Positions 33,204 through 45,248 of a stretch of DNA of 64,000 nucleotides are shown in pieces (the stretch's first letter is position 1; every line of letters begins with the position of its first letter). This DNA is from Erodium maritimum (taxonomy: Eukaryota > Streptophyta > Magnoliopsida > Geraniales > Geraniaceae), in assembly GCA_963921825.1 (NCBI GenBank), contig OY997588.1, forward strand, positions 65,616,617-65,680,616, read 5' to 3'. The position numbers and the translations under genes were made by a program. A model generated the notes under the pieces. It worked only from the letters and a program-made list of their open reading frames with translations, was not told the origin of the DNA and made no database searches.

Positions 33204-34777
33204 TTAAACCGTATTATGAATAATACAACATACAAAGAAAGATAATTGTGTTTTTTGCTTCTTTTTTTCTTTTTTCTTTTTCTTTTCTTTTTCTCTTTTT
33301 TTCAGTTCTTTTTCTTTTTCTTTTTTTTTCATTTCTTTTTTTTTCATTTTTCTTTTCTTTTTCTTCTTTTTTTTTAACAAAAGCTTACCAATATCAGAAC
33401 CCTGAGTTCCCAAAAAATGGGGTTGAGACAATTGCTCCTCATTATCGTCAGCAAGGTTGATTATTGGTGCTTGGGACGACGTGTCTGACTCGGATCCTTC
33501 TTCTAACGAAGCTTTGGTAGAGCCATTGATACTCTGCATGATTTGTTTTAGAGCATTTTCATACTCTTCTTCGGTATTGGCTGAAGCAAGCAGTGCATTT
33601 GCTCTAGATTTTTGGGTGAGAAATAGAGCTTGTTGATGTCCGGCGATGTTCCCTGTTGACCTAGTCCGGGATATCCAATCTCTGACTGCGTCTGACGCCA
33701 GGGTTTTGGGAATATTGAATGATGACCACCATTTGATCCGAAACTTTCGCTGGATGAGCGGGATGGAACCATCTCTGTAATGGGTGAAAGTCCATGAAAA
33801 AACCCAAGGTAGGAAGAAGTGCATAGAAAATAAGCATAAGGCTGAAAATCTGGCTTCTTCTGGAGAAGGGTTATACGAGTTTGAAAATATCTGAAAGGAT
33901 TGTGAGACATCTGGGTGGAGGTATTCTAGAGTAGAGCCAAATATTCTCCACCATTGAGCAAACCAATTTGGAAGTTTTGAAGGGATGATGGTTTTATTGT
34001 TGAAATAAAACAACCAAGAATGTGAAAAGTTTGAGTTTTGAATGTAGAATGTATTATACCATGTAGTAACATAATCCCAGTAGGAGTATGTCCAACAATG
34101 GGGAATGGTAGTTTTGAAAGAAATGGGAAATGTTTTCGAAGCTGTCAGAGGGATGCCCCAATCAGCAATGGTAAGTATCTTTTGGATTTTTGCTGTTGAA
34201 TATGAGGGTGAATCGGACACTTGGTTTGGCTTTTGGTCGACATAGTGTTTGAACTCAACTGACTTAGTGTCTTCCAAAATACTTAGGTAATAGGCTGGGG
34301 TTTTTGTTAAGTCGAGAGGACTGAAAAACCAGCCTTTAGGAACAAATTTTTCAACGGTTTTGAAAGGATCAGAGTCAAAAAACCCTGGTTCTACAGTAAG
34401 AACCGGAAGTACATCAACTTTTTCCGAAAAATAGTTTGAGAATTATATGGAGAAACCAAAATATTTTTTGAAAAAGATTGTTCTCCTTTTTCATGTTTTG
34501 AAATGTTTTGGGCAAATGGTTGAGAGGGTGATATAATCTCCTTCTCGATTTTGAGGACAAGGGTCTGACCTGAGGACACCGGCTGAGACGGAAGAGCTTG
34601 AAGCTTTTTGAGTAACGAAGGGTCTTCAGACAAGGCCACGAGCCACTTTTGGAATTCTGGTGTTTTGCTATACTCAGATGGAGACGCCGATTCTAGGTTT
34701 TGCTTTGCTGTTTCTGCATGTGTCTGTAACGGTTTTGCCGCCGAGATGACTGTAACTTCTTTCTTCTTCTTAGGCAT
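33204..34777 (-). pseudogene. Caulimovirid ORF2 (unknown function), frameshifted
   Basis: It starts ATG at 34777, overlapping the RT stop by eight bases (atgcctaa). The first 128 codons open with a PKKKKE basic stretch, then a frame break near 34390. The second part (34277-33204) is rich in Trp and aromatic residues, with WWRIFG and KWWSSFNI motifs, then an acidic segment (about residues 270-295) and a long Lys/Glu tail coded by purine runs (33378-33247). It resembles the ORF2 that follows the polyprotein in florendoviruses; function unknown. The second viral unit lacks it. Confidence 0.7.
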
Positions 34778-36629
34778 TGGCTTGTTTGTGCTTGGATCTG
34801 TTTTTCAAGAATTCACGAGTTAGGAAATCTGGTAGGGAATTTGTATCTCCTTTAATAAATTCGATGTCAAAGTCAAAAGCACTTAAAATAGCCTGCCATC
34901 GGGCAAAAATTTGTTTCGAGGCAATATTTTTAACATCCTTTTGTAACACTTCTTTTGCAGACTTGCAATCAATACGAAGAAGAAACTTTTGATTTAGAAG
35001 ACCCGATTGGAACTTTGAAATACATAGAACAATACTCAAAATTTCTTTCTTGATGGTGGAATAATTTATTTGTGTATCGTTCCAATGACCTGAGGTATAT
35101 GCAATTATAGACTCTTTTCCTCCTATATTTTGCTTTAAGATTCCCCCGTATCCTATATCACTAACATCAGTCTCTACAACCTTAGGGAGGCGAGGATCTG
35201 GTAAATGCAAGCAAGGGATAGTAAGGACCTGTTGTTTAATCTGTTGGACGAGCATAGTGTGTCTATTTGTCCATGGTTCAGGGTTTTTCTTTAACCTATT
35301 ATGCAGAGGTTTTGCTAACCTATTGATATTAGGGAAAAAGTCTAAGACATAGTTTACGCTACCAAGAAACCTTTGCAATTGGGTTTTTTCAAGAATCCGA
35401 TCCGGAAACTTGTTTGCAAACTGTAGTGAACGCTCAATGGGCGATATCTTTCCACAAGAAATGTTGTGCCCAAGGAAACGAATTGTAGTTTTGAAGAGGG
35501 AGATTTTTTTGGCTGAGACAACAAGACCACTCTTCTTTACTGCGGAAAAGAATGTCTTGAGATGCTTCACATGTTGGTCAAAAGATTTTGAGAAAACAAG
35601 TACATCATCAATGTAAACAATACAAAAATCAGAGTAAGGGTTAAAAATATCATTCATAATTCGCTGAAATTCAGAAGGAGCATTTTTTAACGCAAATGGC
35701 ATGACATTCCATTCATATTGAACGAAAGGAACAGTAAAGGCCGTCTCGTATCGATCTTTGGGGTCAATTTGAATTTGCCAAAAACCCGATTTAAAATCAA
35801 ATTTTGAAAAAAGAAAAGAAGAATGAAGTTTTTGTAACAAATCTTTTTTATTTGGAATCGGATATCGAATCCAATTTAAGGCTTTATTCAGAGTTTTGTA
35901 ATTTATTACTAATCGGGGCGTGCCGCGTTCTATTTCCGAAGCTTTGTTGACATAAAAAGCAGCACATGACCAAGGAGATCTAGATTTTGAAATTAATCCT
36001 TTGGTCTCAAGGTCTTGGATCTCTGTCTTACAAAACCGTTCAATATCAGCATTCATCTGAATTGGACGTGCTTTTGTAGGTATAAGTTTATCACTGAAAT
36101 CCGGTTCATATGGGAGATCGACCATATGGTGTTTTCTGTCCCAAAAGGCATTAGGTAAGTCAGAACAAACATGTTTTTCAAAAAGGTTTTGGAAGTATAG
36201 CACTTGTGTTTTTGCGGAATCACTTTCTAAGAACTGTTCTATTCTTTTATAGTGAACTTCATTTTTGAGATGCAAAACGTCTGCCTGTTTTCCAGATACA
36301 AGGACATTAATCTCATTGTTATAAATAGTCTCAGCTTTGATTATGTTCAAACTCCTGGTTTTGGGTTGCTCTAGGAAAGGGAAAACAAGTTTTGAGAATT
36401 TGGATTTAAAACTGATACCTTCAAGATCAACTTGATATGGTGTAATCATGTTAATAAAGGGAGTTCCTAAAATTACAGTATGGTGAACGTCTGGACATAA
36501 GAGAAAGATAGTTTTGAGAAAAATTCTGTTATTAAAGACAGAGGCATTGGTCTTTCCAACGATTTGAAGTCTTGAATCGTTGGCGGTATAGAGCCTTTCT
36601 TTTGTTTCTTCTTGAAAACGAAGAGGCAC
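34770..36629 (-). pseudogene. Caulimovirid reverse transcriptase-RNase H, unit 1
   Basis: 619 open codons. The C-terminal part of the protease domain comes first (residues 1-100, with ILGTPFI). RT follows at about 185-400: SPWSCAAFYVNK, RLVINYKTLNK, FKSGFWQIQI, then YIDD at residues about 339-342 and FLGH. RNase H is at about 480-605: ETDVSDIGYG, the Glu in KKEILS, RIDCKSA and a final Asp in KGDTNSLPDF, so the acidic set is present. Two glycines conserved in the second unit are changed (FGQYEW and PFGL read FVQYEW and PFAL). The Met at 36629 is internal; the natural protein is a longer polyprotein. Expression is unlikely given upstream breaks. Confidence 0.9.
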
Positions 36630-37055
36630 AATTCCTGGCTTTATGACGTTTTGGTCAGCACTAGTGTCAAAAAGGGCTATGGTGTCTATGCTGGAGTTAT
36701 CGAGAAAGACTATAGTGATTTTAATAAAATACTTCCGCGAGGTAACTTCTTTGAGGACACATATGAAATCCTTAGGAACTTCCTCTAAACCCTCTGTTTG
36801 AAGAGAAAGGAATGTATCACCTTCCTCATTATCTAAGTCTTGGTTTTGAACATGAGATATAAGAAGTTGGATCTTTCCTGAATCCTCCTTTTGTTTGTCT
36901 TTTAATAGTCTTTATCTCAGTTTTGATGGTCTTAATTTCGGCATGTAGGTCAGTTATAATTGTTTTAGGGGTTTTTACCTTCTTTCTCCTATTCAGGATA
37001 GTGATAAGGTCGTATAGGTTGGTACTAGAAGACGGTGCAGCTAGAGTTTGGGTTT
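36630..37055 (-). pseudogene. Caulimovirid protease start and upstream linker
   Basis: A pepsin-like protease active site is at 36668-36660, reading ALFDTSAD where the family has DTGAD, so Gly is replaced by Ser. Upstream (37050-36830) a Lys/Ile-rich EIKTIKTEIKTIK stretch looks like a short coiled coil between coat and protease. Frameshifts separate the pieces. Cut by the gypsy element at 37060. Confidence 0.78.
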
Positions 37056-37060
37056 TGGCA

Positions 37061-39923
37061 TGTAATAACCACTCCCGGTCAACGCCAGTCAAATCTGCGA
37101 AAAACAGGAAAATTTAAAAAATTTAGACAAACACTTAAGGGAACCTAAATTTGACCCCGAGGGTCATACCGGACTTAAGTTGACCCCGATATCGACCAAA
37201 GTGAGTTCCGGGGGACTCAGGGCAACTTTCTGACCAATTTGGGAAATGTTGACTTTTTGCTGGAAAAGTCAACTGAGCGACGTTTTGGTCCGTTCGAGGT
37301 CCGTTTTGGATCCAAAAAGCTTAGCCGTCGCGCAGCGGTCTTAGTTGAGCCGTTTCCTTGTAGCCCGTGAAGTTTCGTAATTTCTTGGAAAAAGTGCCCG
37401 TTCGGGGCCCGAAACAGCCGAATTTCGCGAATCTGTTTGGAAAATATCTGGAGATATTTTCCAAAATGGGATGGGACCCACTTGCCACATGTCACCAATG
37501 TGGTGGTGTTAGGTTTATTGGACAAAACAAAGATGAGACTTTAGTGTTAGTTTTGTAAATAAAGAAAAGTTGGTGTTAGTTTTAAAACAAAAATAAGAGG
37601 GAAAGGTTGATACACGTCCATTTTAGAAAAAAAAAAGAAGAAGGTTAGAAAGAGAAAGAAGAGAGAGAAGGAGAAGAGAGAAAGTAAGGGAAAAGATTAG
37701 AGTTTTGTGATTTCCCGACAATCCCACCGACGGATCGTCTCAACGGTTGAAGAATCGAGCTCCCATCGTTATTCCCTTCTGTGAGAACCAATTCGATTCT
37801 TGTTTTGGTACGTTTGAATTTTAGGGTTTGAGTTTAAACGATTCAAATATGGTTGAGTTTTGGTTAGAATTGGTTTAAAGATGAATGGTTGAGGTTTGGG
37901 GTTCGTTAGGAACGTTTTGGGGCGAAAAGGAAATTTTCCCATTATGGTCGTGTGGGGCCCACGTGTTCGGGTCTCGGGTTTTAGTGTCCGGGTGGTTTTG
38001 GATGAACCCCAAGTCGTTAATTCACACCCAGAACGAATTTTGGAATTAAATTGTGAAAGTTGGGAATTTCGGGTTTAGAAACTTTAAACGCGAATTAAAT
38101 CGCTCAGAAGTCGGAAATTGATTCTTTCGATTGCATTGGAACCCTTGAATTATTCTAAGACCGTAGAAACGAAAACGGGAATTTTCGGAGCCCCGGAAGG
38201 GCGTTTCCAAAAACCGGGCAGATTCGCCATGTCGGGCGAATCGGGCTTTTCCGAGTCCTTTATCGACAATGTCGAGTAATTGGGAAGTTTGGGAGTGATC
38301 GACATTGTCGGGGTTGTATTTGGGCGTCAAGTATATTAAAATTTAGCTTTGTCTGCAAACTTAAAAGGTGTTTATTTGTGATCTTGTTAGATCGTACCGA
38401 GGACCGCGGAAAGGGAAAGCTAGGCGAGTGATCGTGACCACGCCGGAGCTTGGTTGTGAACTTTTTGGGAACGCGTTACGAGGTAGGGAAAAGTAGCCGG
38501 ATCTCGGCCCTGGCTAGGGAAAGTTAACAGTAGAAATGCATGTGACACGGGGGTGTCGTGGGTTAGGTAGGTTTATCGAACAATAGAAAGGCAGGCGACA
38601 CCGGGTGGTGTCGTATGATACGGAAACGTATCGAACATTAGAAATGCATGTGACACTTAGTAGTGTCGTACGAGCAGTGAACTTTCGATATTAGAATTAC
38701 TGGATGCATTTGGTTATGCCCGGAGGTTGATTGTTTAGCTTGTGTCTTGGGTGGCCATGAGAGCCCGTACTTTACGGTTTGTGTCTTGGGTGGCCATGAG
38801 AGCATGTACTTTACTGTTGGTGTCTTGGGTGGTCATGAGTTCCCGTGGGGTTGTTGAACCCGTGTTATTTTATTGTTGGTGTCTTGGGTGGCCATGAGTG
38901 CCCGTGGGGTCGTAGAACCCGTGTTATTTTATTGTTGGTGTCTTGGGTGGCCATTAGTGCCCGTGGGGTTGTTGAACCCGTGTTTTACTGTTGGAGTCTT
39001 GGGTGGCCATGAGTGCCCGTGGGGTTGTTGAACCTGTTTTGCTGTTGTTGTTGACTTTGGTTGTGGACAGTCTCTGCCCGAGGTTGGGGGCCCGCCTGAC
39101 AAGAAAGGGGTCCCGTGGTTCGCGCGCGTGTGCATTGTTCAGACGAGGTTGGGGGCCCACCTGACAAGAAAGGGGTCCTGGGGCCACGTGTCGTGGGGCT
39201 TGGCCCGCCTTCCGGGTTAACCACCGGAAAAGGGGTGCATTCATCGGCGATGGAGGGTTTCTTCCCTTCCGACTAGCTATCGGAAAAGTAGCTCGGTATA
39301 TATTGCTAACAGGTCGACCGCCTGGCCCGACAGAGACCGGGGGAAGTTGCGTGGGGCAGGCTCAAGCCCAGCCGGTTAGCAACCGGTACTAAGCAGCTGG
39401 AGTGCGATCCTTTGTGATCTTGGTTGGTGTGCGATCCTTTGTGATCTTGGGTGTTGTGTGGTTATCTTTTGAGTCTTTGGGTTGAGGTCGTAACCGTTGT
39501 GTCAGGTCTACATTACGGGTCCGAGTGTTGAGTCGGTTGAGGAGAGTAACGGTTGTGTGTCAGTCGGGTAGTTGTTGGTGTTACCGGCATTGTCTTCTAA
39601 GTATGTCGTAGTCAGTTTGTTATCCGTGGTGGTGAGTGAACGCTCACCCCTAGATGTTTTTCCTACAGGTACTGGTCGCGGGGTGGACTAGGTGAGCTTC
39701 CGAAGCTTGAAGAGCTAGGAGCGGGAGTCCGGGTTTACTTTTGAGTCTAGCGACGTACACTTGTATTTTGTCAGCTTGTTGGGACGTACTTTTGAGTTGT
39801 AAATTATTATTTTGTTTAAGTAAACGGTGGTTTTAAAATGATTTATTTAAAATGTCTGAAAGTGTTTTATTGTTTTAAAAGTTCGCGTTCCGGGTTCGGT
39901 TCTACTGAATTTGGGGCGTGACA
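37061..39923 (+). repeat. 5' LTR of the gypsy element (B5)
   Basis: 2863 bp, TG...CA. Near-identical to 46398-49320 apart from one fewer 59-bp repeat unit (38740-39050) and scattered substitutions. It lacks the GC-rich CATGGTGG cassette of B1, B3, B4 and B7. Hairpin at 39631-39648 with one changed base. Confidence 0.93.
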
Positions 39924-39926
39924 GCT

Positions 39927-39938
39927 TGGTATCAGAGC
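39927..39938 (+). other. Primer-binding site (tRNA-iMet type), gypsy element
   Basis: tggtatcagagc, three bases after the LTR end. Confidence 0.93.
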
Positions 39939-40263
39939 TCGAGGTTTCACACCTCGGACTGTACGTCAATTAGGTGGGGAGAGTCGAGTCAGTAAAGTCC
40001 CGTCGTGCGTTGGGTACGCAAGTCGGAGACCGTGTGTAGACCCGTAGTGTTGTGAGTCCTGTTTGCGTTTATGTGTATGTGCAGTACGGTTATTACTGGC
40101 ATACTGTTTGTGTGTTGCTGCGTGAAACGTTTTTAAGCTGTCGCGACTCGACTCAGGAGCACTCCTGTGGTCGACATCAAGTGGGTACAATGTAGTTCGG
40201 GGACGCCTGGACCGGGTTGTAACTACGTGATGTCAAGAAATGAGGTTTTATAATGAAAACGAA

Positions 40264-40500
40264 AAGTTTTAAAATTGGTCGCGCCAGTGCATGTCGCACG
40301 CACGCCGTGCACTGGGCGTGCACCATGCACGCATGCCACGCGGAGTGCGTCGACCAAAGGTGGCCAGTTGAGGTGCTCTTTGTCCAATCTGCACGCCGTG
40401 CGCCCAGCGTGCGCGCCGCACGCTTCTTGCATGTCGTGCGCCTGGCGTGCATGGTGCATGTTAGGTGCACTCCGTGCGCTCAGCGTGCGCATCGGAAATT
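40264..40500 (+). repeat. GC-rich palindromic gcacgc/gcgtgc patch
   Basis: Dense short units such as gcacgccgtgc, gcccagcgtgcgc and gtgcatgtcgtgcg, each self-complementary or nearly so. They lie where gag would be expected; the frames open on both strands are compositional. Confidence 0.75.
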
Positions 40501-40579
40501 CAGGGCCCTTTTTGCTTCTTTTTGCTCCGTTTCCGACCAGAAGTTCCCGATTCCTTTGGAGAAGGTGATTTGATTTTGG

Positions 40580-40745
40580 TTGGCCCCTGTGGGCGTGTGT
40601 GTGAATTGGTTGTCCCGGTGGGCGTGTTTTGAAATTGTTTGGCCCGGTGGGCGTGTTTTGAAATTGGTTGGCTCGGTGGGTGTGTTTTGAAATTTGTCGG
40701 CCCGGTGGGCGTGTTTTGATTTTGGTTGGCCTTGTCGGCTTGTGA
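40580..40745 (+). repeat. Tandem repeat ggcccggtgggcgtgttttg
   Basis: Five to six copies of 'ttggcccggtgggcgtgtt' plus 'ttgaaa', period about 35 bp. Confidence 0.85.
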
Positions 40746-41099
40746 TTGAGTTTGGGTGACTTGAATATGTCTGTGAGTCGTTGTGCGTGAGTTGTTAAAC
40801 TGGGGATCGAGCGTGTGTTACGCTTAAGACGTTTTGGGGTTAAAAAGGGTTAAAAATGGAGTCTGAAACGAATTTGGGTTTAAGGTCCCTGTCTTGTTCC
40901 ACCGTCTTGTTTGTGCAGTTTGAGTGTCGGTTTTGCATGGCCGTGTAAATGATTGTGTTGGTTGTAGAGGCTGTAAGTTCGGTGTTAAAGGGTGAGGTCT
41001 TGGGTTCGAGATTCATCAATAACCTGCGGTAGTGATACAGCCCCTTGGTGTGAGAGTCTCACCACGGAGAGGGGTTAAGGTTGATGCGCTGCGGCGCCA

Positions 41100-41490
41100 T
41101 ACGAACTAGGTTTCCCCTATGTGAACGGGTGTTCGAGGTTTCCCTCGCGTGAACGGGTGGTTTGAGGTTTCCTTCACGTGAGTGGGTTATTTGAGGTTCC
41201 CTACATGATCGAGTAACTAGGGTATCGAGGTTGTGAGCAATAGCGGTTTGCTTAGTTGAGAACGTGATCCCCGTTTTGAGGTTTCCCTTATGTGATCGGG
41301 TAATTGGGGTATTGATATTGTGAGCAACAGTGTTGGCTTAGTTGAGAATATGATCCCCGTTTGAGGTTTCCCTACGTGATCGGGTAATTGGGGTATTCAG
41401 GTTGTGAGCAATAGTGGTTTGCTGAATTGAGAACATAATCCCTGTTTCGAGGTTTCCCGTACTTGCGAGAGTATTTGAGGTATTAATAGC
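41100..41490 (+). repeat. Tandem repeats gaggtttccctacgtgatcg, about 120 bp
   Basis: First short units 'gaggtttcc(c/t)tcacgtgaacgggt' at 41105-41210. Then three longer copies of about 110-120 bp, each holding 'gtgatcgggtaattggggta', 'gtgagcaatagtggtttgct' and 'gagaacatgatccccgttt'. Non-coding. Confidence 0.85.
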
Positions 41491-41699
41491 TTGAGCAGTG
41501 TGATGTTTTGGTATCAGGTTTTGAGGTAATGGTTTGCCCTGGTTAGATTGGTAAGTCATTAGTGCTTTACTAGTATGCCATAATCGAACGGGTGTCCGTG
41601 GAGGTGAGCAGAACGCTCATCCCCTTTACTACTTTTCCCGAGGGGACTAGTAGCGAATACTGGTTTGGTTGCGGAAAGTTATAAGTAAATGCATGTGGG

Positions 41700-41879
41700 A
41701 TTGTGAGGTTGGTGCTATACCTTATCGGGGTGACTATTGGAGTGGTCGTTCGGTCTCTGATTTGGGCGTCATGTTTATTGGGTAACGGGGCGTCACACTC
41801 GTTTGCTTCGTCGAGTTGTGCTGAGTTTAGAGCCGTTGAGTCCACCCCTACGTCTGGACACGCCGGTTGGTGGTGGTGT
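41700..41879 (+). pseudogene. gypsy protease N-terminal fragment
   Basis: NGASHSFASSS at about 41785-41817 matches the 'DSGA.HSF.S' block of gypsy protease, with the Asp position lost. It is cut by the copia solo LTR and resumes at about 43547, where CDVIPRMDW (about 43797) is the degenerate 'DVILGMDW' block. Confidence 0.72.
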
Positions 41880-43541
41880 TGTTGGGTCTCGAGGTAGGGT
41901 TGGAGATGAACCAACTCGCAGCGGAAAATCAAGGAAAACCAAGAGACGATTAAAACCATGAAACAACTAACAAAGAATGGATTCACAAGAGAAAAATTCA
42001 GCACTAGTTCTTACCAAAACAAGAACACCGGGTAACGAATGATTGGCTTGAGTCTCCAAGACGCCTACGTATCCACATGGGAATCAAAGCCACGTAGTTC
42101 TTCTCTTTGAGGACTCAAGAACACAAAAATGGAGGTGGGAGCTTGCCAAACCCGAAATTACAAGGGAAGGGAGAGAGAAGTTGTGTTTCCTATTCTTGTC
42201 TTGTGTTTGTTATGTTGAAAAAAGATGACTTAAACATAACAAAACCCATACTTGTCCAACTAAAGGCATGGGACAAGTATGGTGTCAAGTAAGGTGTAAA
42301 TAGGACAAAGTATGGCAAGACAAGATTGGGTTAGGTGGTGAATCACCAACACCTTAATCCTTGTCTTGCTTGCTTAGTACTAATTAATCAAGACTTGATT
42401 AATTAGTTCCATGGGCCTCTTGGAACATGGCCCGTGGCCATTTCCAACGAGGTCCCGTGATTCGCTCATCGCCTCCAAGCCTTCCATACCGGAAATGTCC
42501 AACATTATCCGACGCAATCAATCCCAAGACTCCAAGCCTTGTCTCGATCCGTAAAGTCCTATTCACTTACGGGCACATGACCCAAAACCCAGTTTTGGTC
42601 ATGTCCCGAGACAACTCCCTTTTGGCCATTCTCCATAAATGTGTCAATGAGTTTCATCCTCCGGTGTGACCCTTAGGTTTATGCATGTCAATAGATCAAC
42701 GTAAAATCCCATTTTACTTGATCCTATTTAAGTGGCAACTAACGAGACTTTAGTATTGCCTGACACTGCATAACGAATCGACCCTGTCGATTCTAACCTT
42801 TCCGTCATCCCTGTCATTATCCTTTTATCTCCGATATCCTGATTGAGATAAGGCATAGAGCCGTCATCCTTATTATTCTCAATCAATGTTCCTTGATATG
42901 TGAGGTGACTAAAGATATGATACCCAGTGTCATGTGCATGGCCATGCTATTCTTTCAATCACTCTCGATCAAGCGGCCGAGAACCGATATCTTTCTCATA
43001 CCTCAGTATGAGGGATAAATCCCTTAGCCGTCTTTCGTGTCACTCATGTAGCCTGTCCCCAAGCCAATCCTGGCCGTTATGGAAACCCTGTTACGGACAA
43101 CGTTAGGCTCAGGTCAAACTCAGTTGTTGACTACATAGCGATCACAAAGACTCCTTGGTCTAAGGATACATGACAAGCTACGACACTGAATATGTTCATG
43201 ACTTAATCTATGGCACATATTCAGGGCGGGTCGTCCAATATCATGTCCCACATGATATCTATGATCAGACTCCGGAATCCCATTCCAATGACTAACAGAA
43301 CGTAAGCCATAAAGAGCCATCTTTCATACTAGTCGCTTCTAATGAAGCTTTGTTGACTAGGGACCCATCGAGTATGATCTATCTAAATCTATGGTTCTAT
43401 TCGCATGGTGGGCATAGATCAGAGCACACATTGATATATTACTCCAACACATAAGTAATATAAAGCCGTTTTGATTTTATTGCTAACGATGATATATACA
43501 TTTGGACATTTAGGATTGAACTATGGGCACTAAGACTAACA
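41880..43541 (-). mobile_element. copia solo LTR inside the gypsy protease
   Basis: 1662 bp, same family as 17709-19396 with scattered substitutions and small indels (for example, part of the ccatgggcc stretch near 42410 is shorter). Flanks are ggtgt (41875-41879) and agtgt (43542-43546), four of five matching. No internal region, hence LTR-LTR recombination. Confidence 0.88.
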
Positions 43542-43864
43542 AGTGTGCTGTTGACTAGGGTATGTCGTGCCTGCAAAGTTAGAGAAGCGAACTGATACAA
43601 GAGGTTCGAGAGAGGGCTCAAGAGCCCTAATATTGGATCGAGTCCTCACCCCGAGGATTCGGGTATGTTCGGAGTTGGTAAGCACGACGACGATGGACGA
43701 GCGAGGTCTTAGAGAGACCGCGAGGTTCTGTGATGTTCGGCAGCGACTGAGCTTGTGCGTGTATCCGTGGGAAGGATACTTACGAAATGACAGCCTGTGA
43801 CGTGATCCCGAGAATGGATTGGTCGGCGAAGTGCCGAGCCAATATCGACTGTTACTGGTGACGA

Positions 43865-45238
43865 GTGACGGTGTCAACAGGCAACACGAAAGGTTCGTGT
43901 ATTCTGGGCATTAAGAGCGGAGTTCTTATGTCGACCTTGTCCACAGTGGAGGAAGTATCGGATGTGCAGAGCCGAGAGTTATCGCGAGTGATGTGCGAGT
44001 TCCCCGAGGTCCTTCCGGAGGAGTTGAGCGGGTTGCCACCAGTTCGGGAGGTGGAGTTCAGGATTGACCTGGTGCCGGGAACGACAGCGATATCGATGGT
44101 GCCTTACAAATTCGCGTCAGCTGAGTTGACGGAGCTGAAGCGTCAGCTCGAGGAGATTCGGGAGAAGGGGTTTATCCGGCCGAGCACATCGTCGTGGGGA
44201 GCACCAACACTCTTCGTGAAGAAGAAGAGTGGAGAGCTTCGGATGTGTATAGACTACCGGAAGCTGAACCGGGTTACGGTGAAGAACCGATACTCGATGC
44301 CGAGAATTGACGACTTGTTCGATCAGTCGAGAGGGTCGACATGCTTCTCGAAGATCGATCTACGATCCAGATATTACCAATTGCGAGTCTGGGAGGAGGA
44401 CGTTGCAAAGACTGCATTCCGGACACGCTATGGGCGTTACGAGTTCTTGGTGATGCCATTTGGATTGATGAAAGCACCTGCAGCGTTCATGGATCTGATG
44501 AACAGTATGTTCCGGCCGTTCTTACATCAATTTGTAGTGGTGTTTGTAGACGACATCTTGATCTACTCGTAGAACGAGGCGGCGCATGAGGAACATCTGA
44601 GGGGTGTTCTGACCCTGTTGCGCACACATCAATTATATGCCAACCTGGAGAAGTGCGAGTTTTGGCAAGCTGAGGTGGGATTCCTCGGTCACATTGTGTC
44701 CCGTGACGGTATATTTGTCGATCCGGCGAAGATCGACGCGGTTTTGAAGTGTGCGCGGCCCACGAGCGTTTTCAAGATCCACAGCTTCTTGTGGCTGACA
44801 GGATATTATCGGCGGTTGGTCCAGGACTTTGCGCATTTAGTCGCGCCTATGACTCTTTTGACACGTAAGGGAGTCGGGTTTGTGTGGACAGAGGATTGTG
44901 AACGTGCGTTCACGGAACTGAAGGCTCGTCTGACTACCGCCCCAAAGTGGATAGTGCCAGAGCGCGGGGTCGAGTATGAGGTCTATGGTGACGCGTCCGG
45001 GGAAGTACTGGGCTGCGTGCTGATGCGGTTGGGTAGAGTCGTTGCTTGTGGCTTAAGGCAGTTGAAGACACACGAGCGCAACCATCCTACCCATGACTCG
45101 CAATTAGCAGCAGTCGTGTTCACGCTAAAGGGCTGGAGGTATTATCTGTATGGCGGGCGATTTCAGGTGTTTTCGGATCATAAGAGCCTTAAGTACATCT
45201 TTTCCCAACGAGACCTGAACATTCGCCAGCGGCGATAG
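43865..45238 (+). pseudogene. gypsy reverse transcriptase-RNase H, two stops
   Basis: RT blocks in order: [31 protein letters not shown], the segment [46 protein letters not shown] and FVDDILIYS (about 44545-44571). A TAG stop follows at 44570. The frame resumes at 44573 with HEEHL, GFLGH and TGYYRR. RNase H then reads VYGDASGEVLGCVL, the Glu-equivalent block changed to THDSQLAAVV, and SDHKSLKYIF. A second TAG at about 45236 replaces the Trp in 'QRRW'. FVDD is intact, but the stops prevent a full product. Confidence 0.92.
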
Positions 45239-45248
45239 ATGGAACTAC

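Noticed and set aside
32034..33240. Intergenic copies 32034-33240 and 58350-59640 as LTRs of a retrotransposon
   Set aside because: They end near CA before the primer site, as an LTR would. But viral RT sequence lies upstream of the right copy in the same orientation, and the unit codes a 30K movement protein and caulimovirid coat protein. A tandem viral genome explains this better; the LTR reading is not fully excluded.
33248..33460. Phe/Leu-rich plus-strand ORF resembling a membrane peptide
   Set aside because: It is the antisense of the Lys/Glu purine tract in viral ORF2.
39927..39938. tggtatcagagc sites as tRNA genes
   Set aside because: Only the primer complement is present at each site, not a tRNA cloverleaf.
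40223..40573. Cys/His/Arg-rich ORFs resembling zinc fingers
   Set aside because: They are produced in several frames by the gcacgc palindromic units; spacing does not fit any finger.
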